DNA of 64,000 nt, taken from Aquisphaera insulae (lineage in GTDB: Bacteria; Planctomycetota; Planctomycetia; Isosphaerales; Isosphaeraceae). The position numbers and the translations under genes were made by a program. Shown piece by piece: positions 1-8,728 of the stretch. Within the stretch, counting starts at the first letter, position 1, and each line of letters starts with the position of its first letter. The DNA lies in NCBI RefSeq assembly GCF_011064615.1, contig NZ_JAALJH010000025.1, forward strand, positions 1 to 64,000, in the 5' to 3' direction. Under the pieces are notes generated by a model that did not search any database, was not told the origin of the DNA, and worked only from the letters and a program-made list of their open reading frames with translations.

Positions 1-894
1 ACGAGCGTTGCGGCGGTCTTGCTGGGCAGCCTCGTAGAGCAGGACGGCGAGCCAGAGGACCACGAACGTGATCTCCGCGAGCGTCTCGTGTCGTGTGAAC
101 AGCCGAGGTATCGCGATCGCGGCCGGCACGCCGAACATCCCCCAGAGTAGCGCGAAGATGGGGAACCGCATCGCGTGCGAGTCAGAGCGTCGCCGGAGCT
201 TCGTCACGGCCTTGCCTTCGGCCGGCGTAAAGAAGTGCAGGCCTCCCCAGAGAAAGAGTGGAAGGACCGGGGCAACCAGGAATCGAGGATGCCCGGCGAT
301 GCGCCACGCGACGACTCCGCCGAGGCTGGCCAGGATCACCAGCGGTAAGCAGTAGAACGCCCAGCGGCGGCGGGTGATCAGGACCTCGTCCTTATCGACC
401 TGGCCCGGAGGGCGTCTCGGTAGACCGTACCCCCGCTTGTAAGCGAAAAGGTCCCAGCCGGACTGAACCTCGGGATCGACCATGGATCGCACGAGACCGA
501 TGAAGGCATCGCAATCTCCAACCGTCCACTCCCATTCGCCGAACTCGATCGAGAGCCGCGTCGAGTCATCCCGGAGAACGAGCCCACGGGGAAGCCATTT
601 CGCCCGGATCACATCGCCCAAGTCGAGCTCGCGGTTGCGGAAAACACCGATGATCTCAAGTCCCGAGCCGCGGATGGCCAGCTTCCTGCGATAGGACATG
701 AGAATCAGCATCCCTCCAAGGGCGGCGAAGAAGAGACCGACTCCTCCGGAGAACCATGCGGCCCGGATCGGCAGGCGCTCCTGCTTGTCGGCAAAGGCCG
801 CGAAAGGGCCGAGGATGGCCAGCGTGGTCCCGAAGACGAATCCCACGAGCCCGATGAAGCGATGGATTCGAGAGACCCGATACGTCACTTCCAT
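1..894 (-). CDS. Membrane protein with a PH-like middle domain (3' end off the window)
   Basis: The frame reads without a stop from the ATG at 894 down to base 1, giving 298 visible codons, so the C-terminus lies outside the window. Two hydrophobic segments lie near the N-terminus (about residues 12-30 and 45-65). A soluble stretch follows (about 66-165) whose 'SYRRKLAIRGSGLEIIG' start resembles bacterial PH-like domains that sit after paired membrane helices. More hydrophobic segments follow around 190-225 and 255-290. I do not recognise a specific family. It is divergent from the cysteine hydrolase at 1024. The start was chosen because it is the first ATG before the first membrane segment. 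Confidence 0.6.
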   Translation of the reverse strand, partial: MEVTYRVSRIHRFIGLVGFVFGTTLAILGPFAAFADKQERLPIRAAWFSGGVGLFFAALGGMLILMSYRRKLAIRGSGLEIIGVFRNRELDLGDVIRAKWLPRGLVLRDDSTRLSIEFGEWEWTVGDCDAFIGLVRSMVDPEVQSGWDLFAYKRGYGLPRRPPGQVDKDEVLITRRRWAFYCLPLVILASLGGVVAWRIAGHPRFLVAPVLPLFLWGGLHFFTPAEGKAVTKLRRRSDSHAMRFPIFALLWGMFGVPAAIAIPRLFTRHETLAEITFVVLWLAVLLYEAAQQDRRNAR

Positions 895-1023
895 GGAAGC
901 TTCCCGACGGAGGGAGGGGACGGTCGAACCGACCACGATATACTACGTGCACTGTGTATTCGCCGAATCGTGCCGATATTCGTCCAGGGACCATTCAGGC
1001 CGGCCCTCACCCCGGGAGCGATC

Positions 1024-1566
1024 ATGCGTCGTGCCCTCCTCGTGATCGACGTGCAGAACGAGTATTTCACGGGAGCCCTGCCGATCACCCATCCGGCCGG
1101 CCACCTGGACAGGATCCTCCAGGTGATCGATGCCGCAACGGGCAAGATCCCGGTCGCGGTGATCCAGCACCAAACGGAAGATGGACCGATCTTCCGGAAG
1201 GGGAGCGCGACCTGGCAGCTCCACCCCGAGATCGCGCGTCGGCCTCGCGACATCGTGATCGAGAAGACCCTCCCCGGCTCCTTCACCGGGACGAACCTGG
1301 AAGAATGGCTCCGCGGGCAGGGCGTGGATGCGGTGACGATCGCCGGGTACATGACCCACATGTGCTGCGACACGACCGCCCGCCAGGCTGTTCATCGCGG
1401 GTTCAAGGTGGAGTTTCTTCGCGACGCCACCGGGACGCTGAGCCTCTCCAACGCCGGCGGGACGACGACGGCCGAGGAGATGCATCGCGCCATCCTGACC
1501 GCCCAGGGACAATTCCTGAGCGAGGTCGTCGCGACGGCGGATTGGATTCCGAGGCTGTCATCGTGA
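1024..1566 (+). CDS. Isochorismatase-like cysteine hydrolase
   Basis: A 180-residue protein of the isochorismatase/nicotinamidase superfamily, cytosolic enzymes that hydrolyse amides or related bonds through a cysteine nucleophile. The triad is visible: Asp9 in 'VIDVQNEY', Lys81 in 'EKTLPGSF' and Cys114 in 'YMTHMCCDTT'. The reading frame is open further upstream (to 862), but the ATG at 1024 puts the core strand 'ALLVIDVQ' at the N-terminus as in the family. The substrate cannot be read from the sequence. Its 3' end overlaps the convergent glycosyltransferase gene by 9 bases. Confidence 0.88.
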   Translation: MRRALLVIDVQNEYFTGALPITHPAGHLDRILQVIDAATGKIPVAVIQHQTEDGPIFRKGSATWQLHPEIARRPRDIVIEKTLPGSFTGTNLEEWLRGQGVDAVTIAGYMTHMCCDTTARQAVHRGFKVEFLRDATGTLSLSNAGGTTTAEEMHRAILTAQGQFLSEVVATADWIPRLSS

Positions 1567-2922
1567 GTCGGGACTCACGGCCGCCGGGGTCCCGGGCGGC
1601 AGCCACGGATTGCGCCTCGGCCGGCGGCGGGCCTCCAGCTCGTCCAGGAGGTCGTTCTTGAGGTCCCCGTGCGAGTCGAACGTGCGGAACCGGGGCTGCA
1701 TCAGGTAGTGCCGGCTGACCTCCTCGGCCTCGCCATAGAGGAAGAAGGCCGCCAGCAAGAGGGTCAAGATCCACCGCGATCGACGCCCGAGGGCCACCAT
1801 GCCCTCGGCGAGGAGCATGTGGTACGTCGGCACCAGATAGAAGACCAGCCGCCCGTGGAACGGGTACTGGCGGACCGCGGACGCCGCCAGGCCGAAGAGC
1901 AGGGGGGAGACCAGGAGCCAGAGAGCGCCCGGCCGGCGCCTCCCCAGCGAGAGCCCGCCGATCAGGGCGACCGCCGAGGCCACCGCCGCGGTCCCCGTGA
2001 AGTCGAGCGGCGAAAGAATGCTGCCCGGATTGATGAAGACGTTCGCCATCGACTCGGCCACCAGCCTCGCGTCCGCGACCGTATGCGGCGGGATCGGCAG
2101 GAACGCGAAATCCCACCAGACCCAGATGAAATCCCGGCTGCTGAGGATGGATCGGGAGAGCAGGACGCAGAGGCCGATGTTGACGACCCAACCCAGCCCG
2201 ATCCCGGCGACGGCCAGGATCTTGCTTCGATCATGGCCTCGGACCGCGTCCCACAGGAGTTTCATCCCGATTCCCGCCAGCACGAAGAGGACCGTGAATG
2301 AGAACCAGGGGGCGATCAGGCCGAACACGGCCAGGCGGCCGAGCGGCCGGGCGCCACTCGCCTCGCCGTCGTCGGCCGGGGAAGGCGAGGCGAGGGCCAG
2401 GGCCGCCAGGGCCATCAGCAGGTCGCACGAGTACTGCTTGACCTCGGCCGAGTAGTAGAGCAGGTGATCGCCGAGCGCCAGCGTCGCGATGGCGATCGGC
2501 ACGGCCCGCGGGTCCAGGTAGCGGCGGGCCGCGGTCCGCATCAGGAAGACGCAGGCGATGCCGCAGAGCAAGGGGAAGAGCCGCGCCGTGGCCAGCACGT
2601 GGAAGGGCAGGTGGACCAGCAGGCGCTCGACGACCAGGAAGCCCGGCGGGGCCATCTGGTCGTTCACCAGGACGTGATGGAAGTCGAAGGGAGCCCGGCC
2701 GACGATGTTCTCGAGCAGGAGCCGCTCGTCCAGGTAGAGGTTGCGGAACCCGAGGAACTCGGCGATCCGCAGGGCGACACCGACCGCGATCGCGAGCCGC
2801 TCAAGGTTCCCGAGGGTGAGCAACGGGCCGCGTGGTTTCGTCAGCCAGGCCGGCAATCCATGCGTCGATTCGGACAAGGCGGCAATCCTCCGGCGACGAA
2901 ACTCCATGTTGAGCGGTCCCAT
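1558..2922 (-). CDS. Glycosyltransferase family 39-like integral membrane protein
   Basis: A protein of about 454 residues with many hydrophobic helices. An early periplasmic-loop motif, 'LYLDERLLLENIV' (about residues 65-77), resembles the Asp/Glu-containing first loop of PMT/ArnT-type GT-C transferases, which move sugars from polyprenyl-phosphate donors to acceptors outside the membrane. A later stretch, 'EVKQYSCDLLMALAAL', is also typical of this superfamily. The charged C-terminal tail is rich in Arg. The start could be 2922 (MGPLNMEF) or the internal ATG at 2907; the frame runs further upstream, but only as a shadow of fabI. Acceptor and donor are unknown. Confidence 0.75.
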   Translation of the reverse strand: MGPLNMEFRRRRIAALSESTHGLPAWLTKPRGPLLTLGNLERLAIAVGVALRIAEFLGFRNLYLDERLLLENIVGRAPFDFHHVLVNDQMAPPGFLVVERLLVHLPFHVLATARLFPLLCGIACVFLMRTAARRYLDPRAVPIAIATLALGDHLLYYSAEVKQYSCDLLMALAALALASPSPADDGEASGARPLGRLAVFGLIAPWFSFTVLFVLAGIGMKLLWDAVRGHDRSKILAVAGIGLGWVVNIGLCVLLSRSILSSRDFIWVWWDFAFLPIPPHTVADARLVAESMANVFINPGSILSPLDFTGTAAVASAVALIGGLSLGRRRPGALWLLVSPLLFGLAASAVRQYPFHGRLVFYLVPTYHMLLAEGMVALGRRSRWILTLLLAAFFLYGEAEEVSRHYLMQPRFRTFDSHGDLKNDLLDELEARRRPRRNPWLPPGTPAAVSPDSR

Positions 2923-3009
2923 GCGTCCGGGTATTTTACATCTTCGTGATCCAGGATCGATGCGACGAGCCGGCGGGCGGATTGGGCCCGCGAGGGAAAG
3001 GGGTCGGGG

Positions 3010-3819
3010 ATGGGGATTTTCTCGGGGAAAAAGGGGCTCGTGCTGGGGGTTGCCAACGACTACAGCATCGCCTGGGCCATCGCGCAGAAGCTCATCGAGC
3101 AAGGGGCGGAAGTCGGCTTCACCCACCTCCCCGGCGACAAGATGGAACGCCGCGTCCGCAAGCTCACCGACCCGATCGGCGCCAAGCTCCTGGTCCCCTG
3201 CGACGTCCAGAAGGATGAGGACGTGGCGGCGGCGTTCGACAGGGCGGGAGAGGCGTTCGGCTCGCTCGACTTCGTCCTCCACTCGATCGCCTTCGCCCCG
3301 ATCAACGACATCAAGTGTCCTTACGCGGAATGCAGCCGCGAGGGCTTCAAGACCGCGATGGACATCAGCGTCTATTCGCTGGTCATCGTCGCGCGGAACG
3401 CCGCCCGGTACATGCCCAATGGCGGCTCCATCCTCACGCTCACCTACTTCGGGGGCGAGCGGGTCGTCCAGGGCTACAACATGATGGGGGTCTGCAAGGC
3501 CGCGCTCGACGCCTCGGTGAAGTACCTGGCCTATGACCTCGGCCCCAAGAAGATCCGGGTCAACGCCGTCTCCGCCGGTCCGATCAAGACGCTGGCCGCC
3601 TCCGCGGTCGGCGACGCGGACGCCCTCGGCGGCCTCTACGAGGCCGTCTCTCCCTTGCAGCGGAACATCGAACGGGAGGAGGTCGGTTCATCCGGCATGT
3701 TCATGCTCTCCGACCTGGCCAGCGGCATCACGGGCGAGGTCCTCCACGTCGATTGCGGCTACAACGTGATGGGCTCCCCGGGCCGGGCCGTCGAGGCCAT
3801 CAAGGCCGGCAAGCTGTGA
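3010..3819 (+). CDS. fabI: Enoyl-[acyl-carrier-protein] reductase (NADH), FabI
   Basis: This enzyme catalyses the last reduction of each fatty-acid elongation cycle. The 269-residue protein has the FabI-type N-terminal nucleotide-binding segment 'GLVLGVANDYSIAWAIA' and the active-site set Tyr146, Tyr156 and Lys163 ('YFGGERVVQGYNMMGVCK'), at the same numbering as E. coli FabI. The C-terminus has the family pattern 'GITGEVLHVDCGYNVMG'. A purine-rich 'gaaaggggtcgggg' precedes the ATG. The Nudix gene downstream starts inside its stop codon, so the two are probably co-translated. Confidence 0.95.
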   Translation: MGIFSGKKGLVLGVANDYSIAWAIAQKLIEQGAEVGFTHLPGDKMERRVRKLTDPIGAKLLVPCDVQKDEDVAAAFDRAGEAFGSLDFVLHSIAFAPINDIKCPYAECSREGFKTAMDISVYSLVIVARNAARYMPNGGSILTLTYFGGERVVQGYNMMGVCKAALDASVKYLAYDLGPKKIRVNAVSAGPIKTLAASAVGDADALGGLYEAVSPLQRNIEREEVGSSGMFMLSDLASGITGEVLHVDCGYNVMGSPGRAVEAIKAGKL

Positions 3820-4265
3820 GCGAGGGGGACGCGAGGCCGGCCGAGCCCGCCGGCGAGCCGACGGGCGTCGGCATCGGCCTGATCCAACGCGCGGGCCGCT
3901 ACTACGTCCAGCGCCGGCCCGAGGGGACGGTCTACGCCGGCTACTGGGAATTCCCCGGCGGCAAGTGTGAGCCGGGGGAGACTCCCGAGCAGGCCGTCGC
4001 CCGAGAGTGCCTGGAGGAGACGGGCCTGGCGGTCGCCGTCAGCCGCCTCCGGCACGTCATCGAGCACCGCTACCCCCACGGGCTCGTCCGGCTCCACGTC
4101 TTCGACTGCGAGCCGGTCGACCCCCGGGCCGAGCCGGCCCAGACGCACGAGTTCCGCTGGGTCCACCCCAGGGAGCTCGAGACGCTCCGCTTCCCGGAGG
4201 CCAACGAGCCGGTCCTCCGCGAGCTGGTGGCGTCCGCGCGCGAAGAAGCCCGGTCGTCCGAGTGA
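3816..4265 (+). CDS. Nudix hydrolase, MutT-like
   Basis: A small protein (149 residues from the GTG that overlaps the fabI stop as GTGA). It carries a complete Nudix box at residues 49-71: Gly49, Glu55, then 'RECLEETG' (63-70), the Mg2+-binding helix that hydrolyses nucleoside diphosphates linked to another moiety. The opening 'GIGLIQRAGRYYVQRRPEGTVYAG' and 'WEFPGGK' match the MutT/8-oxo-dGTPase branch, which cleans oxidised nucleotides, but the substrate is inferred only. The frame is open upstream (to 3753) inside fabI; the coupled GTG is the more natural start. Confidence 0.88.
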   Translation: MSEGDARPAEPAGEPTGVGIGLIQRAGRYYVQRRPEGTVYAGYWEFPGGKCEPGETPEQAVARECLEETGLAVAVSRLRHVIEHRYPHGLVRLHVFDCEPVDPRAEPAQTHEFRWVHPRELETLRFPEANEPVLRELVASAREEARSSE

Positions 4266-4277
4266 GGACCGGGCTTC
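4245..4277. terminator. Hairpin between the Nudix gene and clpP (likely bidirectional terminator)
   Basis: A perfect 11-base inverted repeat, gaagcccggtc (4245-4255) and gaccgggcttc (4267-4277), encloses an 11-base loop. It spans the Nudix stop codon and lies 11 bases from the end of the convergent clpP gene, so it can serve both. No strong T tract follows. Confidence 0.6.
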
Positions 4278-4287
4278 GCGTCGGCGA

Positions 4288-4899
4288 TCAGACCCGCTCG
4301 GGATTCGCGGGGAACATCGGGGCACGGTCGACGACGTTGTCGATCAGGCCGTATTCCTTGGCCTCATCGGGCCCCATGAAGCGGTCGCGGTCGGTATCTT
4401 CCTGGAGCCGTTCCAGGGTCTGGCCGGTGTGCTTGTTGTAGATCCCGTTGAGCTGCTTCTTCATGCGGATGAACTCCTCCGCATGGATGAGGATCTCGGT
4501 GGCCGTGCCTTCCATGCCGGCGAGCGGCTGGTGGATCATGATCCGGCTGTGGGGGAGGGCGTTCCGCTTGCCCTTGGCGCCGGCGGTCAGGAGCAGCGAG
4601 CCCATGCTGGCGCACTGGCCGATGCAGTACGTGGCGACGTCGCACGGCACCCACTGCATGGTGTCGTAGATCGCCATGCCGGCGGTGACGCTGCCCCCGG
4701 GGCTGTTGATGTAAAGGTGGATATCGGCCTTGGCGTCCTGGTGGGCCAGGACCAGCATCTGGGCGACGATCAGGTTGGCGACGTTGTCGTCGATCGCGGT
4801 CCCCAGGATGATGATGCGGTCCTGGAGCAGGCGGGAATAGATGTCCATCGCCCGCTCTTCGCGGCCGCTTCGTTCGATGACGATCGGGACCAGTGGCAT
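4288..4899 (-). CDS. clpP: ATP-dependent Clp protease proteolytic subunit (second clpP of the block)
   Basis: The serine peptidase subunit of the barrel-shaped Clp protease, which degrades proteins unfolded by ClpX/ClpA/ClpC. The 203 residues match the normal ClpP length. The catalytic triad is visible: Ser98 in 'GQCASMGS', His123 in 'IMIHQP' and Asp172 in 'DTDRDRFM'. 'INSPGGSVTAGMAIYDTMQ' is the family's oxyanion/handle region. It follows a second clpP (4951-5631) by 51 bases and the trigger factor gene upstream, the common tig-clpP order. The sequence is close to housekeeping ClpP. Confidence 0.95.
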   Translation of the reverse strand: MPLVPIVIERSGREERAMDIYSRLLQDRIIILGTAIDDNVANLIVAQMLVLAHQDAKADIHLYINSPGGSVTAGMAIYDTMQWVPCDVATYCIGQCASMGSLLLTAGAKGKRNALPHSRIMIHQPLAGMEGTATEILIHAEEFIRMKKQLNGIYNKHTGQTLERLQEDTDRDRFMGPDEAKEYGLIDNVVDRAPMFPANPERV

Positions 4900-4950
4900 G
4901 GATGGAAAGCCCTTCGGAATCGAGTAAATTGGCGGCGGGACGGGTTCCGG

Positions 4951-5631
4951 CTAGCGGACTTCCGGCGACGGCGAGGACGGGGACGCGGAGACGACGCTGG
5001 ATCCGGGCCCCTTCTCGCCGAGGGCCCCGCCGGGGATCCGCCCGACGACCTCGTCGACGAGGCCGTATTCCTTGGCCTGCATCGCGCTCAGATAGCGGTC
5101 GCGCTCGGTGTCGCGGGCGATCCGCTCGATCGGCTGGCCGGTGTGGCGGGCGAGGATCTCGTTGATGACCTGGCGGCTCTTGACGATCTCCTCGGCCTGG
5201 ATCTCGATGTCGGAGACCTGGCCGCCGACCTGGCCGTAGGGCTGATGGATCATGATCTTGGAGTGCGGCAGCGAGTATCGCCGGCCCTTCGAGCCCCCCG
5301 CCAGCAGGACCGCGGCGCCGGAGGCCGCCAGGCCGATGCAATAGGTGGCGATGGGGCACTCGATGAACTGCATGGTGTCGTAGATGGCCAGGGTGCTGCT
5401 GACGCTCCCCCCGGGGCTGTTGATGTAGAAGCTGATCCCCTGGGTGCGGTTCTCGTACTGCAGGTAGAGGAACTTCATGACGGCCATGTTGGCCACGGCG
5501 TCATTGATGACCCCTTCGAGGAAGACGATGCGGTTCTCCAGCAGCAGGTCGCCGAGCGTCATCTGCCGCTGGCGGGCGTAGTCGCGATAGCGCTGGAGCT
5601 TGGGGTCCGCGAGCGGATGATCGAACGGCAT
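4951..5631 (-). CDS. clpP: ClpP-family protease subunit paralogue
   Basis: A 226-residue ClpP paralogue that precedes the housekeeping-like clpP in a probable operon. Triad residues are intact: Ser104 in 'GLAASGAAV', His129 in 'IMIHQP' and Asp178 in 'TERDRY'. It differs from its neighbour in having a longer N-terminus (about 15 extra residues) and a Ser/Pro-rich C-terminal tail after residue 205. It probably forms mixed or separate rings with the other ClpP, as in other bacteria with two copies; that is inference. Both copies use 'INSPGGSV', so neither looks like the inactive ClpR type. Confidence 0.92.
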   Translation of the reverse strand: MPFDHPLADPKLQRYRDYARQRQMTLGDLLLENRIVFLEGVINDAVANMAVMKFLYLQYENRTQGISFYINSPGGSVSSTLAIYDTMQFIECPIATYCIGLAASGAAVLLAGGSKGRRYSLPHSKIMIHQPYGQVGGQVSDIEIQAEEIVKSRQVINEILARHTGQPIERIARDTERDRYLSAMQAKEYGLVDEVVGRIPGGALGEKGPGSSVVSASPSSPSPEVR

Positions 5632-5759
5632 GGATCGGTCCTGTGGATCACCGCCCCGGACTCTCGCCGCGCCGTCGGGGCAGGGCGGTGGAGGCCGGGG
5701 TCAAGGGCAGGGGCGCATGACAATCCGTCTAAACGATAGGTACGGGGAGCCGTCCGGAC

Positions 5760-5797
5760 AAGGGACCGCCGCCGGCGAGTTGGCCGGCGTCGGCCCT
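5760..5797 (-). terminator. Imperfect GC-rich hairpin after tig
   Basis: An imperfect inverted repeat (about 13 of 17 positions pair) with a 4-5 base loop lies 20-60 bases past the tig stop on the minus strand, before the first clpP start. It could partly end tig transcripts or separate tig from the clpP pair. There is no T tract, so this is tentative. Confidence 0.35.
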
Positions 5798-5818
5798 TCG
5801 CCGCGAGTCGGCCGATCC

Positions 5819-7354
5819 TCAAGACTCGGTCGCGGCATCCGCCGGGGCCGCATCCTCGGCCGCCGGGGCCACATCCTCGGCCGCCGGCGTCGCGGTCTGG
5901 TCCAGGGTCTCGACGGCAGACTCGGTCTCCACGGCGGCCTCGTCCGTGATCTCGACCCGCGTGAGGATGTGGTCGAGCACCTTGCGCTCGAGGATCTGGG
6001 TGGCGAGGGACTCGCCCAGGCCTTCCTTCTCGAGGCGGGCGCGGATCCGGCGGGCGCTCTCGTCGGTCCGGGCGGCGAGGGCCTCGATTTCCATGTCGAT
6101 GTCGTCCTGCTCGACCTCGATCCCCTCGGCCTCGGCGATCTTGGCGAGGAGGAAGAACTCCTTGAGCGAACGGAGGGTGATCTCGTGTGCGTTCGCCCGG
6201 ACTTCCGCCTCGCGTGCCCGGATGTCGTTGTCGGAGTAGCCCCCCTGACGAAGCTCGGAGACCAGCCGCGCGGTCGTCGACCGCTCCTGGCGGGAGACGA
6301 GGTCGGGCGGGAGGTCGAAGGGGGTCTCGGCGATCAGGGCGTCCATGATCTGGCGCCGGACCGCCTGCCTCTGCTGGGACGCGTAGCGGCGCTGGAGCGA
6401 CGATCGCACGGCGTCGCGAAGCTCATCCAGGCTGTCGAAGCCGATTCGCTCGAGGAAGGACGCGTTGGCTTCCGGCAGGCGGAGCTGCTTCAGGTCGTGG
6501 ACCACGACGTCCACCTTGACCGTCTTGCCGCGAAGCTCCGGATCGGGGATCGAGGTGCCGAGCTGGGCTTCCACCTCGCGGGTCTCGCCGGGCTTGACTC
6601 CGGCCAGCACCTTGCCCATGGAGGGGATGTGGCCGTCCTGGAATCGGAGCTCGGGCTGGAGGCGGAACTGGGTCTCCTTGACCTCGCTGAGCGGAGCCCC
6701 GTCGGGTCGATGGAACTTCAGGTCGGCGGTCAGATAATCGCCGATTTCCGCCGTCCCTTCGAGCTTGGGCACGACCTGGGCGTACCGCTCGAGGAAGCTC
6801 TTGAGCTGGGCCTCGACGTCCGAATTGCTGATCTCCTTGACAGGCCGCTTGACCTTCAGGCCCTCGTAGGCCGGCAGGGCAAACTCGGGCCGGACCTCCA
6901 CGTCCATCTCGAAAGACATCGGCCCTTCGTCGGGGAGGGTGATGGCATCGACGTCGAGCTGAGGTTGAGTGATCGGATTGAGCTTGTAGTCGGCGTCAAT
7001 CTGTTCGAGGCTCGCCATCAGGATCGACGACTTGACCTGCCCCGAGACTTCCTTCTTGAATCGCTTGATGACGAGCTGCTTCGGGGCGTGACCGGGCCGG
7101 AACCCCGGCACATGGGCGTCCTTTTGGAACGTGCCCAGCGATTCGTTGAACTGATGCTCGATTTCCGTGCGAGGGATGGTGACCTTGAGGTGCTTCTTGC
7201 ACGGCCCGACGTCCGCGATATGAACGTCGATCTCCAGCTTCCGCTTCGGCTTTTCGCTCTGATCCTGGGCGGCCGCCTCATCGGAGGGCTGGTCTGTCAC
7301 CGACACGGACGTTTCGTGCTCTTCCCCGCTGCTCATCTCGGCATCCTCGATCAC
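5819..7354 (-). CDS. tig: Trigger factor (ribosome-associated chaperone and peptidyl-prolyl isomerase)
   Basis: Trigger factor binds the ribosomal exit tunnel and shields new chains. The 511-residue protein shows the ribosome-binding N-domain with the signature-like 'VPGFRPGHAPKQLVIKRF' (about residues 83-100; usual 'GFRxGKxP'). A PPIase-like middle domain ('GDYLTADLKF...' to about 290) follows, then a helical C-domain. It is longer than typical (about 430-450) because of an acidic linker-like N-terminus and an Ala/Glu/Pro-rich tail after about 470. The PPIase domain is divergent. ATG 7354 (MIEDAEM) or 7336 (MSSGEE) could be the start. It heads the tig-clpP-clpP block. Confidence 0.93.
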   Translation of the reverse strand: MIEDAEMSSGEEHETSVSVTDQPSDEAAAQDQSEKPKRKLEIDVHIADVGPCKKHLKVTIPRTEIEHQFNESLGTFQKDAHVPGFRPGHAPKQLVIKRFKKEVSGQVKSSILMASLEQIDADYKLNPITQPQLDVDAITLPDEGPMSFEMDVEVRPEFALPAYEGLKVKRPVKEISNSDVEAQLKSFLERYAQVVPKLEGTAEIGDYLTADLKFHRPDGAPLSEVKETQFRLQPELRFQDGHIPSMGKVLAGVKPGETREVEAQLGTSIPDPELRGKTVKVDVVVHDLKQLRLPEANASFLERIGFDSLDELRDAVRSSLQRRYASQQRQAVRRQIMDALIAETPFDLPPDLVSRQERSTTARLVSELRQGGYSDNDIRAREAEVRANAHEITLRSLKEFFLLAKIAEAEGIEVEQDDIDMEIEALAARTDESARRIRARLEKEGLGESLATQILERKVLDHILTRVEITDEAAVETESAVETLDQTATPAAEDVAPAAEDAAPADAATES

Positions 7355-7441
7355 GATTCACGACAGGCCGGGACGGCTTGATCCGCCATCACGCGACCCG
7401 CGTGCTCGAGCGAGAAGGCCACCCCGGAGGCTATACGTCAG

Positions 7442-7513
7442 AGCGGGAGATGGGATTTGAACCCACGACAACCACGTTGGCAACGTGGTGCTCTACCCCT
7501 GAGCTACTCCCGC
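7442..7513 (-). tRNA. tRNA-Gly (GCC)
   Basis: The reverse complement folds as a complete cloverleaf. It has a 7-bp acceptor (GCGGGAG/CTCCCGC), D-arm GCTC...GAGC, a 5-bp anticodon stem CCACG/CGTGG with loop TTGCCAA (anticodon GCC), and T-arm GTGGG-TTCAAAT-CCCAT. The discriminator base is T and CCA is not encoded. Length is 72 nt. Confidence 0.95.
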
Positions 7514-7827
7514 GATGCTCGATGGACCCCCATCCCCCGCGGGCTTGTGCCCGGGATGGCCGCTCGCATCGACGACGATCTCAGTATAGGAGCCTCGCGC
7601 CGGAATGCAAGACGCTTCCGACCAAACCTCCGCGATCCGCCGCCCGAAGACCCGTCCGGCCGCCCCGAGATCATGCAACGCATGCACGGCTTTCCATTTG
7701 CGTCCTCCTTCTGGAGCGTGTAGCCTGTTATTGCGCGTCGCTCACGCCGCATTTCTCTCGGAATATCCATCACTCATCGCGAAAAGCCGTCCATTCCAGT
7801 GGCCCAGCTACCCGGGGTTGCCTAGAG
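7514..7827. other. Intergenic stretch between tRNA-Gly and the FHA gene
   Basis: About 310 bases without a credible gene. It holds the tRNA-Gly promoter on the minus strand and presumably the promoter of the FHA gene. A frame is open across it in the FHA reading frame, but the composition is not protein-like and the FHA domain begins only at 7828. Confidence 0.5.
7583..7610 (-). promoter_or_regulatory. Sigma-70-type promoter for tRNA-Gly
   Basis: On the minus strand, TTGCAT (7610-7605) and TATACT (7588-7583) are separated by 16 bases. This is 70 bases upstream of the tRNA 5' end, leaving a leader of about 60 nt. Confidence 0.55.
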
Positions 7828-8511
7828 ATGAATTACCTCCTCCAGATCGTCCGTGGCCGCAGCGAGGCGACCAACCTGAAGCTGGCGCCGGGGGTGAACA
7901 GCGTCGGCCGACACGACGATTGCCTCATCCGGATCCGATCGTCCCAGGTGAGCCGGAAGCACTGCGAGGTGATCGTCAACGAGGACAAGCTGCTGGTCCG
8001 CGATCTCGGCAGCGCCAACGGGACGTACGTCAACGGCAAGCGCGTCCTGGGACAGCAGGCGTTGAAGGCCGGCGACGAGCTGATGGTGGGCGGCGTGACC
8101 CTTCGCGTCGGCCAGTCGGGCGCGACCCCCGCGCCGTCGAGGCCCGCGTCCGGAGCCGCCAAGCCCAAGCCATCGGACACTTCGGAGCTCGAGGCGCTGC
8201 CCGCCGAGGATGACGTCGAGTTCGCCATCGACGACGACGAGGAATTCGTGGTCGCCGTCGATGACGACGACGAGGAGGCGGCCGACCACATCGACATCAT
8301 CCCCCTCGACGACGAGCCGCCGCCACCACCCAAGCCCTCCAAGAAGTCCGCCCCCGCGGCAGCGGGGGCCTCGCCCTCGAAGAAGGCTGCGGCCGACGGT
8401 GCGGGCGAGGACGCGGGCGAGCCCGCGGGGAGCTCGGGCGCCGCCTCCAGCAAGGAGGAAGAGGATGCCGTCGCGCAGTTCCTCATGGACCTGAAGCTCG
8501 ACGACGAATGA
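7828..8511 (+). CDS. FHA-domain protein with an acidic and Ala/Pro/Lys-rich tail
   Basis: A 227-residue protein. Residues about 1-95 form a forkhead-associated domain, which binds phosphothreonine peptides. The hallmark residues are present: 'VGRHDD', 'SSQVSRKHCEV' and 'DLGSANGTYVNGKRV'. The rest is low-complexity: two acidic patches (about 130-165) and an Ala/Pro/Lys/Ser stretch, ending in a short conserved-looking amphipathic segment 'EDAVAQFLMDLKLDDE'. It probably acts as a cytosolic adaptor in Ser/Thr kinase signalling, which planctomycetes use heavily, but no kinase is adjacent. The ATG at 7828 starts directly at the first FHA strand. Confidence 0.85.
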   Translation: MNYLLQIVRGRSEATNLKLAPGVNSVGRHDDCLIRIRSSQVSRKHCEVIVNEDKLLVRDLGSANGTYVNGKRVLGQQALKAGDELMVGGVTLRVGQSGATPAPSRPASGAAKPKPSDTSELEALPAEDDVEFAIDDDEEFVVAVDDDDEEAADHIDIIPLDDEPPPPPKPSKKSAPAAAGASPSKKAAADGAGEDAGEPAGSSGAASSKEEEDAVAQFLMDLKLDDE

Positions 8512-8604
8512 TGCCCGCTTCCGCCCCTCGGCCCGATCCTGTTGCATACGGGGCTCGTTCGGCGCCTCCGGCCGGAGAAGTTGGACACTTCCCGAAAATA
8601 TTGA

Positions 8605-8632
8605 TTGATTTCTCCGCCGCATGGCCTTAAAT
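8605..8632 (+). promoter_or_regulatory. Candidate promoter for the S24-like regulator
   Basis: TTGATT (8605-8610), 16 bases, then TTAAAT (8627-8632), in a locally AT-rich patch about 95 bases before the ATG at 8729. Nothing else is seen in the gap 8512-8728. Confidence 0.4.
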
Positions 8633-8728
8633 AGCTTTGTCGGGCGTTGATACTTCGTCTCTACAGAACCTCGTGCCGCCAGGATTGAGTCCTGCCATCA
8701 CGGCCTCACGGCTTGCGGAGCACCTCGC

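Noticed and set aside
5632..5818. A riboswitch or leader between tig and the first clpP
   Set aside because: Apart from one imperfect hairpin there is no conserved fold that I can recognise.
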